64,000 nucleotides of DNA from Ceratobasidium sp. AG-K (GCA_037039685.1 JAWNGF010000002.1:1054001-1118000), one strand, 5' to 3'; numbered from the stretch's first letter, positions 34,078 through 49,278 are shown. The notes: generated by a model from the letters alone, not told the origin. A program made the numbers and translations.

Positions 34078-37000
34078 ATGTCCTTCACCAACACGCCACT
34101 TGGACAGCAGCGGCGACTCGACCGCAACGCTTTTCTTCACGGAAACAAGAAGCAACTGAAACCCTCCAAGCTATCTGCAGACAACGGCCAGGTAGAATCC
34201 GAGCAGCCCTCTCCTCCCCGGCGCTCAGCCTCGACTCACACAATCCCTGTCTCTTACTCGTACGGGTACGTTAGCATCGGCTCCTGCGCTATTTTTAAAA
34301 AAAATAATTTGGCCCTCAGCGCCCCTGAACTCGCACGGTCCGGCTCCGGCTCACCTCCCAAGGCTTCGTCCTCGATCAATAACCGCCCTTCGTCCCCTTC
34401 ACGCTCCGCCACGACGTCGTACAAAGATCAATCCGAGGAGCCCAATACGTCTTCTGAACCAGCCGACGTACGTTACGCCCGTCTCAAGCAGCGTAATCAG
34501 GCATTGGGTCCCACGGCTTCCACGTCCTCGACCAGCTCGGCCTATCTCCGCGACACCAGCGTAAACGTCGCCAACGCATTCACCCAAGCGGCGTTTACCA
34601 AACTCGGCGGGACGATGCCTAAACCCAAAACAAGTGCCAGCTGGTCGAGCGGCAACCGCCTTCTTGGCCCTCCCTCGTCGTCTGGTTATGGGCGCGGGTC
34701 TTCTATACTTCGTGAGGAGGACGAGTCCAATGTTACCGGGAATGATACAGGCGAGGTCGACATCAATGGCGATCCAATCCCAAGCCGTGCTGACCGGGCC
34801 AAGACTCCGTTGTACGATGCTCTTGGTGCTGCTGGTACATATTTACTCAACCAGGCGAAGCGCGCTACGTCGCGCCAGCCAGAGGATTCGGTTTCAACCA
34901 CAAACATTCAACAGTCGCTTTCCAGTGTCGACCGTACTAGCGATTACGAGGACGCCGAAGCTCTCTATCAGCGGGCCAAGGCCGGCCTTGGTGCTCCTTC
35001 GTCAGATGGGGGCAAGTCGACTTCTCAAGCAGCCAAGAAGAAGCCGAGAAAGAGCAGAGACAATGCACTCTATAAGCCCTCAGGCTCTGAATCTGAAGAG
35101 TCCGACGGTGTCGACTCGGACGAAGGCAAGCGGAAGAAGAAGGCCAAACTCGTCAAGGGCATGTCCTTGCCTATTATTGCTCCTTCCAAGACCATCCGCA
35201 CCAAAAAACCTCGCCGACAAAGCTCTCGTCCCAATCTCAGCATATTAGGAGGCGAGGATTTGAGGAGTGTCAGTAACCTCGTCCAGGTCGACGAGGAGCC
35301 TTCCGTTCTTCCTCCATCTCGCGGACGAACGCGCAGCCGGAGTCGTAGCCATACCCCTCGAGCCCAAAGTTTGGGTGGTCACTCAACGGATTCAGCCGCC
35401 ATAGAGCAAGAGCTAGACGATGCCCTAGGCGATGATGATTCGAACGCGTACACCGACCCCGAGGTGCGGGAGCAGTCTCGCGAAATGGCCGCCTCGCAAC
35501 AGGTTTCTCGTAGCCAGACACAACCGGTTCATACCCACCCGCCCAAGCGACAGAACAAGGGCCTGGGGGTCGGTGCCGCTCTGGGTACCTTTGTCCGGTC
35601 TTCCGCACGAGCGCTGAACGCTATCAACAAGAAAATGAACTACGATACGAAGGTCCTCCTTACCATCCTCGTCTTGATATCTGCTATCTGGGCCGGCGTC
35701 TTCAGGTCTCCCAGCTCGATGCCCAAACCCGCTCCGATCCCCCAACCAACCAAGGCTTCAAGAGGCTTCTGGGGCTCTATTTTCCCTAGTCGGTCGGCAC
35801 CTCCGCCTGGCCGTTATGAATATGTCCCGATGCCACAGTTCGATCTTCCTCCTGGTTCGCTTGAGGAGCTCATTGAGCGACTGGCCGTACTCGAGCGGGC
35901 TCAGCGGTCGGCGGACACTGCTATTGGCGATGTCACATCGCGTGTCGGAAATGTTGAGGGCTACGTCGGAAATGTTGACAAGCGAATTGGATACGTCGAC
36001 ACACGCATTGGCCAAGTAGAGGGACGACTCGGGAGCGTAGAAGGCCAATTCACCAAGGCGGACGAGCGAATTTCCAGGGTGGACGACCGATTCGATCAAT
36101 ACGACGTTCGGTTCCATCAGGTCGACTCGCGAGTGGAGCAAATTGGTGCGCGAGTCGGCGATGTCGATACCCTCGTCGGCAAGGTGGACGCGCGTGTTTC
36201 CCAGGTCGATTCCCGCATTGGAAAGGTGGACTCGAAGGTTGGACAGATGGATACGTGGGTGGAGCGGGCGGATGCTAGGATGGACCAGCTGGGTACACGG
36301 GTCGGGCACGTCGAGCAGTCTGGTAGCAAGGTCGGCAAGGCGGACGGGAAGCCGGGCGCTGTTGAGCCGCATGTGGTCAGGGAGATGGAGGCCCGGGCGC
36401 GCGACATTGATCTCAGAGCGAAGGAGATTGAAGGCCATGCCAAACGCTTTGAAGGACGAGCAAGGGAGATCGATGCCAAGGCCAACGAGATTGACGCAAA
36501 GACCAAAGAAATCGACTCCAAGACCAAGGAGCTCTCCGCCAAGTCCCGGGAGCACGACTCCAAATCCCGAGACTTGGAGTCCAAGCTGCGCGAGATCGAG
36601 TCCCGATTCAAGGATGCCGGCGGGTCCTGGTGGCCTCGTACCCGCACTAGTGGCCAACAACAAGAGCCGCTCTCGATTGGCTCCGAAGCCATGGACCAAC
36701 TTGTCCAGCGCGCCGTTCTAGCAACAACCAAGGACACGGTCGCACGCGCCGATTTCGCTCTCTACACCGGCGGTGGCCGTGTCATTCCCGAATACACCTC
36801 TCCTACTTTCAGCGTCTCGCCGACGTCTGGCTGGCGCAAGATACTCGGTATCGGAACCGTCCAAGGCCGCTCACCTGCTGTCGCTCTCGTTCCCGATATC
36901 AATGTCGGCAACTGCTGGCCGTTCGCTGGTAGCCAAGGGCAAATTGCGGTACTCCTCAGCCGAAGCGTCAAGGTCGATGCAGTTACTATCGACCATGCTT

Positions 37001-37392
37001 CAAAGGAGGTCGCCTATGATCTTCGTGCGGCACCCAGAAAATTCGCTGTGTGGGGTTTGGTCGAGGGCGCGGACAATCTGGAGAAGCTAGCCAAGTACCA
37101 GGAGGAGCTCAAGGCACAAACGATCGGTACAGGCTCCGAGGGAGAAGTCGAAGACGTCGATGGCCCAGCATTCAAGCCAGCGCGTATCCTCCTGGCCGAG
37201 TTCGAGTACGATATCAACGCTGCGTCGCATATCCAGACATTCGAGGTTTCAGAGCGCGTCCGCCAGGCTGGAATCGATGTTGGTGTTGTGGTATTCCAGA
37301 TTCGTAGCTCCTGGGGCGACCCAAATTTCACCTGTTTGTATCGCGTCCGGGTACACGGCGAGGCTATCGGGCCCAACATCAGTGGAGCGTAG
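34078..37392 (+). CDS. SUN-domain inner nuclear membrane protein (Sad1/Mps3 type)
   Basis: Predicted LINC-complex component linking chromatin or spindle pole body to the nuclear envelope; about 1086 aa. The nucleoplasmic N-terminal half is disordered, Ser/Lys/Pro rich, with acidic and basic patches (KKKPRKSRD, SESEESDGVDSDEGKRKKK). One membrane helix lies at about residues 505-525 (KVLLTILVLISAIWAGVF). The lumenal part has a long coiled coil (about 577-830) made of strikingly regular heptads, first of the type VDxRIGx, then xEIDAKT. The SUN domain occupies about the last 215 residues (ADFALYTGGGRVIPEYTSPT, INVGNCWPFAGSQGQIAVLL, FAVWGLV, FTCLYRVRVHGEAIG). A 54-nt intron (34266-34319, GTACGT...CTCAG) is a multiple of three without stops, so the frame reads through it. 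Removing it gives YGAPEL. Confidence 0.9.
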   Translation: MSFTNTPLGQQRRLDRNAFLHGNKKQLKPSKLSADNGQVESEQPSPPRRSASTHTIPVSYSYGYVSIGSCAIFKKNNLALSAPELARSGSGSPPKASSSINNRPSSPSRSATTSYKDQSEEPNTSSEPADVRYARLKQRNQALGPTASTSSTSSAYLRDTSVNVANAFTQAAFTKLGGTMPKPKTSASWSSGNRLLGPPSSSGYGRGSSILREEDESNVTGNDTGEVDINGDPIPSRADRAKTPLYDALGAAGTYLLNQAKRATSRQPEDSVSTTNIQQSLSSVDRTSDYEDAEALYQRAKAGLGAPSSDGGKSTSQAAKKKPRKSRDNALYKPSGSESEESDGVDSDEGKRKKKAKLVKGMSLPIIAPSKTIRTKKPRRQSSRPNLSILGGEDLRSVSNLVQVDEEPSVLPPSRGRTRSRSRSHTPRAQSLGGHSTDSAAIEQELDDALGDDDSNAYTDPEVREQSREMAASQQVSRSQTQPVHTHPPKRQNKGLGVGAALGTFVRSSARALNAINKKMNYDTKVLLTILVLISAIWAGVFRSPSSMPKPAPIPQPTKASRGFWGSIFPSRSAPPPGRYEYVPMPQFDLPPGSLEELIERLAVLERAQRSADTAIGDVTSRVGNVEGYVGNVDKRIGYVDTRIGQVEGRLGSVEGQFTKADERISRVDDRFDQYDVRFHQVDSRVEQIGARVGDVDTLVGKVDARVSQVDSRIGKVDSKVGQMDTWVERADARMDQLGTRVGHVEQSGSKVGKADGKPGAVEPHVVREMEARARDIDLRAKEIEGHAKRFEGRAREIDAKANEIDAKTKEIDSKTKELSAKSREHDSKSRDLESKLREIESRFKDAGGSWWPRTRTSGQQQEPLSIGSEAMDQLVQRAVLATTKDTVARADFALYTGGGRVIPEYTSPTFSVSPTSGWRKILGIGTVQGRSPAVALVPDINVGNCWPFAGSQGQIAVLLSRSVKVDAVTIDHASKEVAYDLRAAPRKFAVWGLVEGADNLEKLAKYQEELKAQTIGTGSEGEVEDVDGPAFKPARILLAEFEYDINAASHIQTFEVSERVRQAGIDVGVVVFQIRSSWGDPNFTCLYRVRVHGEAIGPNISGA

Positions 37393-37652
37393 GGTGGCTA
37401 GATGGGGAATTTATGATAATCACGAAAGCATGCATCTCGTTCCTTATTTTCTTTATAAAAGTTTCGCAGCTTCTGTTGTCTTGGCTTGGCGATATCCTTC
37501 TGGTCTACAGGCGCGTGCATAATGTGTACGGATATCCGTTTCTGTTGTCTCTATATATTTCCTATATCTCGATGTACGAGTGGAACAAAATGCACTTTTC
37601 ACAATGGATTCATTCATTTACAAGTCGTATTCGGTACAGGATTGATTATAAC

Positions 37653-39587
<1,935 letters not shown>

Positions 39588-39749
39588 CCTGTAGATGGAA
39601 TCGGTTTAGAATCGTGATCACGTGCAGAAACCGCTACCACCACTCGGACCCACTCTTGCCAAGGATAACACCCTTCTGCCGAAGCTGGCTACGTTTCATC
39701 ACTTTCATACTGGGTTATGGTGGGTAAAATGTATCCCATCCCTGTCAAT

Positions 39750-40273
39750 TTGAACGCGGCAAATACATGCTTTTGAACTAAATACCCACCCGTCTCACCA
39801 CGACAATCTGCTCTTTAAAGCACTTGCTGAGTGGCAGACGTAACCCTCTAGTAACTCTTCTTTTCCCACTTGATGCGATCTCACGGGTCCTGGTCCTGGG
39901 TGAATGGGGTTCTGAGACTGCGAAGCGTCGCGCGCTTTCGTCACTATATGCGTGTCTCCGCGTCCATCCCTTATCCACAGATGTCGTTCTGAACCTGTTG
40001 GCTGCTTTTTGCAGTTCATTTTATATTCATAGTGAAATCCAGACCAAAGAGGCGTCTTCCGCTTCTCGTATTCGGCACGCTCCTTATTTACTTGCGCGGA
40101 GTGTTGGCTATTTACTTGCCACCCAGCTCTTGAGGAACGATCACCGGCTTGCCGCAGTCAAACATATCGCAAGACGAATAGGTGACATCCTCCCGGTCCC
40201 CCCACCCCTGCTGGCAATTATTTCACTCTTCTTGAGCGTGGGCTCATTGGTTTACATTTCATGTTTGAGATAA
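39750..40273 (+). pseudogene. Broken fragment of an unrecognised tail-anchored-type protein
   Basis: Lies on the plus strand between the two iminopeptidases. No ATG opens the longest frame (39824-40273). The best reading starts HAFELNTHPSHHDNLLFKAL, AEWQ, then needs a +1 shift near 39845 to continue RNPLVTLLFPLDAISRVLVL, YACLRVHPLSTDVVLNLLAA, LLRNDHRLAAVKHIARRIGD, and ends in a hydrophobic C-terminal helix (LLAIISLFLSVGSLVYISCL). The fragments look like coding DNA of a conserved protein I cannot name. The missing 5' end and the frameshift argue for a relic, but an assembly indel plus missed upstream exons is possible. Confidence 0.45.
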
Positions 40274-40289
40274 TCAGACTTGCTACAAC

Positions 40290-42114
<1,825 letters not shown>

Positions 42115-42379
42115 GTTGTATTTCAGAATAGGGGTTGTATGGTACGAAATTTTGTATTGTGCGCAAGTATTTGAATCTATGCGACCAATAAAATCAATGA
42201 GAGCTCTTGGGAATTGTTGAGGTACAAATCAAAAGATGCCGATGCATGGACGCATAAATATAATTGGAACAGGGGTCACGTGCAATAACTGATTTCTGGC
42301 CGGGGCAAACCCCTAAGTCTACAAGCTTTATCCTAGGTTTAATCATACTTTGCAGCTCAAAGGCTTTCAACCTTGCGGA

Positions 42380-45300
42380 ATGAGTAGAGCAGATGCATCC
42401 CGTCTCTTTGACTCTGGCAAAGATCTGCTCATTCAACTTAATTCCAGCACTCGTCCGCCTGACTACGACACCCTGCTGCCTGAAGCGATGCGTTGCCTCG
42501 ACCAAGCCGTTGATTTGACTGAGAGGGAAGACCCTAGTTATAACAAGTATATACATTTTTGCGCCTCGGTCCACGCCCGGTGCCTTGAAAGGGTAGACTA
42601 CTCTTCCATGCTCGACGCCCATCTCGCATCAGCCCCATTACTTGAAACTCTTGTTGGCTGGTATCAGAAACATAGATCCAATCCTTTAAAGGTCATCACA
42701 TTGGTAGTTGAAGATCAAGCCTTGGATGATTTCTGGGATCAGCTTGGCAGCGTTCTTGATGAGCAATATAGCTTATCGCAGCAGCCACATTTACTAACGC
42801 CCGCGATCTTGGCAACTCATATTGATATATTTAACGAAGCTATTCGGCTCTCCTCCCGCAATGCCCGCCTGGAACGGTTTTGGCATCAATGTCGCGCCAC
42901 TGTGTTGTACATGAGGATGGATTTATACAATCCCAGTGAAATTTCGCAATGCATTGGATCCATCTACAGGACATTACAATTAAACGAGGCTGCAAATCCC
43001 TCGTCTAGCGAGGTGGACTTGGATCGACCTCAAATGGTAGACAACACGTTGGTCGAAACCGATTATTTGGAACGGCGAGCTCTTTGGCTTCGAAGCTTAG
43101 CAGCCTTCTACATGTGCAGGTAAGTTGCTTTAAGAGTCAGTGTACCGTTTTAATCTTAATCATGTTTCAAGACATTTGTCTGACTTCAACCACAATTGGA
43201 GTATTTTTCAGTCAACCGGCAGCAACGAGTCTCTAGAAAATTCGATATCGGCAGCTCGTGAAGGCATCCTTTGGAGTAATAATACTGGTGTTCTACCTGG
43301 CGCCCGCTTCGAACTTCTCCTTGGCTGTGCCACCGCTCTATACGAAAGCTCCTCAGTCAACGGATCATCGGACGAGCTAGAAGAATCCTATGCATTGCTA
43401 TGCGAGTCTTTGACATACACTATGATACCGGAAGCCCAAATTATGCCTGCAAGACAACTCGCTTCTACAGTTGCTGCGGATTTTGCAAGCGTACTTGCTG
43501 AAGAAAAGAATTCGGAGTTGTGGTTAAGATCGTTACAGTTGTGGCGACAGAGCGTTGACTGGACCGACTCCGAGGCACCTGAAATTCTCGCTCGGCGACT
43601 CTTTCAGCTCGGCCAAGTTGCTTCAAGGCTCTATAGCTACTCTGATCATGGGCTACCAGAGCACATATCGGAGGCCGCTGATGCATTCACACGCGCTACA
43701 GCCCTCACGGTTGAGCCGGGACTATTGGTTGGAATCCATTTTGAATGCATTCACACGCGCTACAGCCCTCACGGTTGAGCCGGGACTATTGGTTGGAATC
43801 CATTTTGAACGTGCCAATGCACTCTACAGTCGATTTCTTAAAACAGGACAGCATGATGACCTTACTAATAGCATCGTTTCTGGTGAAGCAGCATGCCATA
43901 TTGTTCGCCAAATGCCATCGATGGCTGAGAATGCTCTAACCTGGATCGGCTGCTATACGCACGGATTCAAACTCACAAGGAGCATTCAAGAGAATATTCA
44001 AGGAAATGCAGCTGAACTTACTGCAAAGCTCCAATATGTCATCGATTTATTTCAATTGATCATTCCGCTCCCTCACGATCATCGCCTTAAAGCAATGGAC
44101 CGCTTAGGGATAGCATATGCGTTACTTTCCCGCGTACAACGCCGCGCAGGAATGCCCACCAGTACTTGTTTGGATAGCCTGAACAAAGCACTCGAGATCC
44201 ACGAGCAGACACTCAAAGAAACACCCACCGACGACAGCATCAATCCGGGCATTCAAGCTCAGCTTCACGCACGCCACGCACTCGTTGGGTCATGCTATCG
44301 CCAATTATCCAACTTGTTGGATATAAATAATCCACTTTATCTCCAATATATTGACTCGGCTGTCCACCATCTTCGCCGGGCTATGATACTTGGTGCACTT
44401 AGCTTGAGCAGCTCTGTGAACTGGCGAAAGCTCTAGAAGACCGCTACAATGCAAACGGTCAACAGACAGATATAGACGAGTGTGTCTCTCTACTTCTCCA
44501 CAATCATAGCACCGACCCGCGCAAGCCAATTGTCGGTCACCCCAAGTCCGCCTTCGATTCTGCAATGCAACTGGTCCGGATATGCCGTGAACATGAACTC
44601 CATGACAAACTCCTTCCCGCCTACAAGCTCGTTTTATTTCGCTACGTAGATTGTCCCACCTAGGACTAACATCTATGGCGCGGCAACAGGCGTTAGTTGG
44701 GTACTCAGCAGGGCACGCATGCGACGCCGCTGCGTCCGCTCTTGCGGTCAATGATTATATTGCAGCCGTAGAAGTCCTGGAAGAAGGAAGGAGTTTGTTT
44801 TTCTCTCAGCTACTCCCCACCCAGATGGACACCGGCCCCATTCGCGCGCTTGATCCGGATTTGGCTACTGCTTTGGATGAAATCTTGGACAAAATCAAGA
44901 GATATTATAGAACCACAGACTCAAAGGGCTATAAGGCAACTCAGTATTATAATGAAGGGGGATTCGCAGACGACCTCGATGAAGTTAGCACTGATACGAC
45001 CACAGAGAGCCGTGAGCTGCGGCGCTATGGCACCGAGCTAACTAGATACCTGGAGGATGTTCGTGCTTTGCCAGGTTACGAGAATTTCATGGAACTTAAA
45101 CCATTCTCTCGCCTAAAGCAGGCAGCCCAGTATTGCCCCGTGGTGTTTCTCAACATAAGCCAATTTCGCTGTGACGCCATTATAATTGGTGGTCCAGACA
45201 AGACGCAAGAAGTGCTTCTTGTCCCACTTCGCACCTCGTGGGCCCAAATTCGCGATATCTCCCGCAACGTGCAACGGATCGTACGGCTTCAAGGCAGGGA

Positions 45301-46416
45301 GGTTCGCGGTGCAGCTGTGACCCGGAGGCAGAATCTGACTCGGATACGTTTCGCGACATGGTGCGGCCAGGCTCTGGAGGGGAGGTACCAACTCAAACGG
45401 TACACAATATCTTGCACCAGCTGTGGGACATGATCGTTCGACCGGTACTATCCGCTTTGGGTTACTTGGTGAGTCTGGGCTTGATCGTTTGTTATGCATA
45501 TATAAATAAAAGCCGTTCAGCAAAGCTCTGGAGCAGGTCGGTCTCCAGAACATCTACCGCATGTATGCTGGTGCCCAGGTGGCCCATCGGCTACATTCCT
45601 ACCTCTTCACGCAGCCGGTAATTACGCACTAGGAGAAGAGCACTGGGCCATGACTCACGTTGTTTCTGCTTACACCCCAACACTCTCTGCTTTGCTGCAG
45701 GCGCAGGAGCGCGAATCTCAAACCACGACAAAAGATGCCCGGATGCTTCTCATATCACAGCCTGCTTCACCCCCTAGCAATCCGCTGCCCTGTGTGGTTC
45801 AAGAACGGGATGGAATATTGAATTCCATGAGTCTAGCCGAGGCGCGTAGTCGCGTGACGGTCCTTCACCACAAGGACGGCCGAGTAGAAGATGTCGTTGC
45901 CCATCTTCCAGCTCATCAAATATTGCACCTCGCTTGTCACGGAAAGCAGGATCTGAAGGATGCCCTGGAGAGCGCGATATTATTATATAATGGCCAGCTG
46001 ACTATCCGAGAAATTATCAAGACACCCCTGCCGGAGGCGGAGCTCGTGTACCTGTCGGCATGCCAAACAGCGACTGGTGAGTCCTGAAAACGTGTAGAGA
46101 TAAAATTTCCTGCCTATGAGCATATTATATAGGTGACATAAACACACCGGATGAGTCTCTGAGCCTCGCTGGCGGGTTCTTGTTTGCTGGTTATAGGGGC
46201 GCAGTCGCCACGATGTGGTCCATCAATGACCAAGATGGAGCCGACGTTGCTCGGTCGTTCTACAAGCACTTACTTGGGCGGGATGGCACCCTTGCCATGG
46301 GCTCTGCCCTTGCATTACACTGTGCAATTCGAGAGCTTAGAAAAGCGAAGCCTAAGATTAGCCCAATTAGGTGGATCCCGTATCTGTATTTTGGGGTAAC
46401 CGCCAGCGCGAGCTAG
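42380..46416 (+). pseudogene. TPR-CHAT caspase-like protease gene with multiple frameshifts
   Basis: The layout is that of the TPR-CHAT family (clan CD, separase/caspase relatives). Helical repeat region first (MSRADASRLFDSGKDLLIQL, EAMRCLDQAVDLTERED, AVHHLRRAMIL), then ACDAAASALAVNDYIAAVEV LEEGRSLFFSQLL, then the CHAT domain. Both catalytic motifs survive: His in ILHLACHGK and Cys in VYLSACQTATG; ATMWSINDQDGADVARSFYK and the end PIRWIPYLYFGV are also typical. The frame is broken by a 64-bp duplication (43681-43808) and by apparent small indels near 44395, 44645 and 45315. Introns at about 43121-43170, 45470-45523 and 46078-46133 are good. As written it cannot make a full protein. Indel error in the assembly is the alternative for the small shifts. 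Confidence 0.8.
43681..43808 (+). repeat. Perfect 64-bp tandem duplication inside the CHAT gene
   Basis: Unit 43681-43744 is repeated without change at 43745-43808. It starts ATGCATTCACACGCG and ends CCATTTTGA. Because 64 is 3 x 21 + 1, the second copy shifts the frame; translated, the same peptide (AFTRATALTVEPGLLVGIHF) occurs twice in different frames. Removing one unit rejoins the flanking frames (HFE then RANALYSRFLK). Confidence 0.95.
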
Positions 46417-46480
46417 AATGTGTGTAGTTGACGTATTCAATGTATTTGGCGGTATTGTACAGGAAGCAATCGTTCTTATG

Positions 46481-49043
46481 TCATAGCTTAGGTTTGGGGG
46501 TATCGTCAAATACCTTGTTGAACAGAGCCTTCATTTCTCGCAAACTTTCCACCACTTTCGCCTTGAATTCGGCAGTGGAGGTTTCTGGCGCAGAGTACTT
46601 GGACTCTATCCCGAACTTGATGAGTTGAGGTCCCGCGAGATCTGTAGAGTGCCAAATACGTCAGCACGCCAAGCTACCCCTGCAGATCCCAAACGTACAA
46701 TTTATACCATAACCATCGGGCCATACTGTTCCAAACCTGAGGATATTGTGAGATTACAACTTTAGGAGAAATGGCATAGTTCGTACCCGGTCCCAAGGAA
46801 CCGTTCCCCAGAGCTTAGTCCACTTGTACTCAGCTTCCATTCCGAGCTCTTTGCATACAGCTCATCATCAAATAGAGGGCTCGTCTCCCCCGGCCGCAGC
46901 ATTTGCTTCAACCCAAACAAGTGCCGATCGCAGCCTTTGCCCGTTGAGGCGTCGCGGGTGTACGTATTATGGGACGTTACGGCACGTTGAAGGGCAGCAA
47001 GCTTGGTTGAAGACTAGGTTTAGGAAGTGAGATCTTATGTTCACGAGGCAAAGGAGAACCAATCAACCTACCGAAGCATTTGGGTCAACCATTGCCTTCA
47101 CAAATTCCCTGGTATCCGAGCTGTACGTTCGAATAACATCCGTTCGTCCGTGCTTGAACAGTCTTGTGGATGCAGTTTCATACGTAGCGGTGAATTCACC
47201 TCGCTGCTTATACCAAGCTAGCTGCAGTGCAACTGGATATATGCATCCGGAGAAACCTTGCCTATGCAATCCAGATTTACTCGCCGTTAGATCTAGCATG
47301 GCAACATGGCAACTATCAAAACACGAACCTGATTTCTTCATCCAATCAGCAGCGTACTCGGAAAACCAGAGCTGGCTCGCATCCGAATCCTCTACAATGG
47401 CCTTGGCGCGCTCTTCGGCCTGTAGGATCTCCCCCTTGATTACATCGTCGACAACCCAGTCGACTGGTTTCCAGCCTTGGCCGCCTTCACTCGCACCCAC
47501 ATACTCGACCCCACCCAACTTATTCGGCGACTCGCTGAACGCTGATGTGTCGATGTGTTCCGCAACGACGTAGTCCACAATAATACTAGGTATCAGAGCA
47601 TCACATGGAGAGTGTTCACCATTCATTCCGGCACGTCCGTTCGATTCGACAGAGACGGTGAGCGACTTGTCAAACCAACGGTTGAGACCATGGAACCCCG
47701 ATGAGGTGTTGCGGACTTGTGCGTCGAGTACTGGCTGCTTGTGCTCGTCGGAGCCCTGAGATTTCACAGATGAAGGCGGCAGTGTGTAAGGATCCAGGCT
47801 GATCGTGAATAGCGCCGTCTCGATGGCACTAAAGGACTCCCGGTTGTGATCGGACAGCGTGAGGAGATATTCGCGATTCTTTGGTAGAGAGGTTGAACGG
47901 ACGGACCAATACACATGGGGAACAGTAGCTTACCTTGGCCCATTGATTTCTCTCATCGGCAGTCAAGACACCAACCCGCGTCGCTCGCTCGCCGTTTGCT
48001 TCCCTCTGCTGTACATCTTTCACGACATCCCATAGCCTACGCTCAAGCTCCTTGACGCCCACATTACGTCCCGCACCGTCGTAGGCCTGAATAGTGTAGC
48101 ACCAATCATTGAGCATTACATGGATATGCCTGCCATTCTTTTCTGGCGGGATGGCATTGATCATATCGCAGTCGTGCTTTGGTATGCGAGTCAAGTTGAA
48201 CAGCCTGCGAGCGGGACGGTTGAACCAAAGTCCTGTATAAGTACCAATGGACAGAACGCGATCGGGAAAGTGGGGTGAGCACGAACCGAGTGTACTGATG
48301 CATGCAGAACGGACCTGTTCGCGACGAGTCTGGGTGAATATCTTGTCTATCAATACACAACAAGGTAAATTGTAGACAAGTATGCTCGCTGAGACGTGCA
48401 CTCACGCATCGATCCTCTCCTTGAAATTCATAAACCGTGATGCCAACCACGCTGCACGTCGTATTTGCCAGTTACCGATCTCGCCGCCTGTGGGAAGTTT
48501 CACACCATCTTCCAACGGACTTGCGCCATCATGGTTCCTGATATGTTCTGGGATAGTCGTATCATGGTGGAAGAGAAGCCACCAGTTGGAGTTGATGAGC
48601 AGTGGTGCGCGCCATTCGTGATAGGCTTTCTTGAGCCAAAGGTTATCATCAAGCCAGTTGTTCTCCGAAGCATTGTCGAGATCTACATTGGGCAAAACAC
48701 AACATCGGCACAGCGCCATCAATAACGCTAGGCATGATTGCTCACCGATTAGTCTAGCTTGAGCAAGTTTACCGATGCCATTCTCAAACTCCTCGGCCAT
48801 TCGTACTCGTTTCTGCATCTCCATAACAGCATTTGCACCGCTAGATTCAGCAAGAATAGGTTCTAGACTCTTCAGATATCTATCGAGGGTTGGACGTAGC
48901 TTGGGAACCGGGAGTTTGGGTAGCCCTCGCTGGTGTGCGAAAGTCGGGAGGCGTTCAGAGCGGCGAGGGGCATAGAGGGCGAACATTCTGGTGTTGCGAG
49001 AGAGATGTGGGGTATAGGTAGCCGCTTGCCGCAAAGTAAACAT
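46481..49043 (-). CDS. CAT2: Carnitine O-acetyltransferase (CAT2 type)
   Basis: Transfers acetyl groups between CoA and carnitine for shuttling between peroxisome or cytosol and mitochondrion. The start at 49043 opens an Arg-rich, acid-free presequence (MFTLRQAATYTPHLSRNTRM) typical of mitochondrial import. The choline/carnitine acyltransferase domain follows: LPKLPVPKLRPTLDRYLKSL, EWRAPLLINSNWWLLFHHD, ASRFMNFKERID, HIHVMLNDWCYTIQAYD, then NRWFDKSLTV, and the catalytic His in GMNGEHSPCDALIPSIIVDY. Later pieces are YETASTRLFKHGRTDVIRTY, KGCDRHLFGLKQML, and FGTVWPDGYGINY. It ends KPKL; the last three residues (PKL) resemble a weak peroxisomal PTS1. Introns number seven or more. The second Met (MFALYAPRR) could start a shorter form. 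Confidence 0.9.
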
Positions 49044-49278
49044 AATAATGACCTGGGACGACCGGGTAGAAGAGAGCAGTCGCGGTAAGACGGCCGGTTT
49101 CAGGTGCTTTAGAGCGGAGAAGTGAACGTGATATTCGAAATCAAATCGGGATCTAATTATCCGGCCAGAGCCGGAAATGAACTGGCATATGTTTGCTGTG
49201 ATCCGACAACAATAGTATTCTTGACCAAAACATGCTGAAAACAACGAGTATAGCGGTAGTATACAGTATAGATTACAA

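Noticed and set aside
35758..36699. 313-aa open frame on the minus strand
   Set aside because: Antisense shadow of the SUN coiled coil; its regularity mirrors the heptad repeats, and composition (Leu/Val/Asp/His) is that of a reversed repeat.
44900..46420. Possible second, separate CHAT gene starting near 44651
   Set aside because: The segments line up as one TPR-CHAT protein in the right order; frame changes explain the separation better than two genes.
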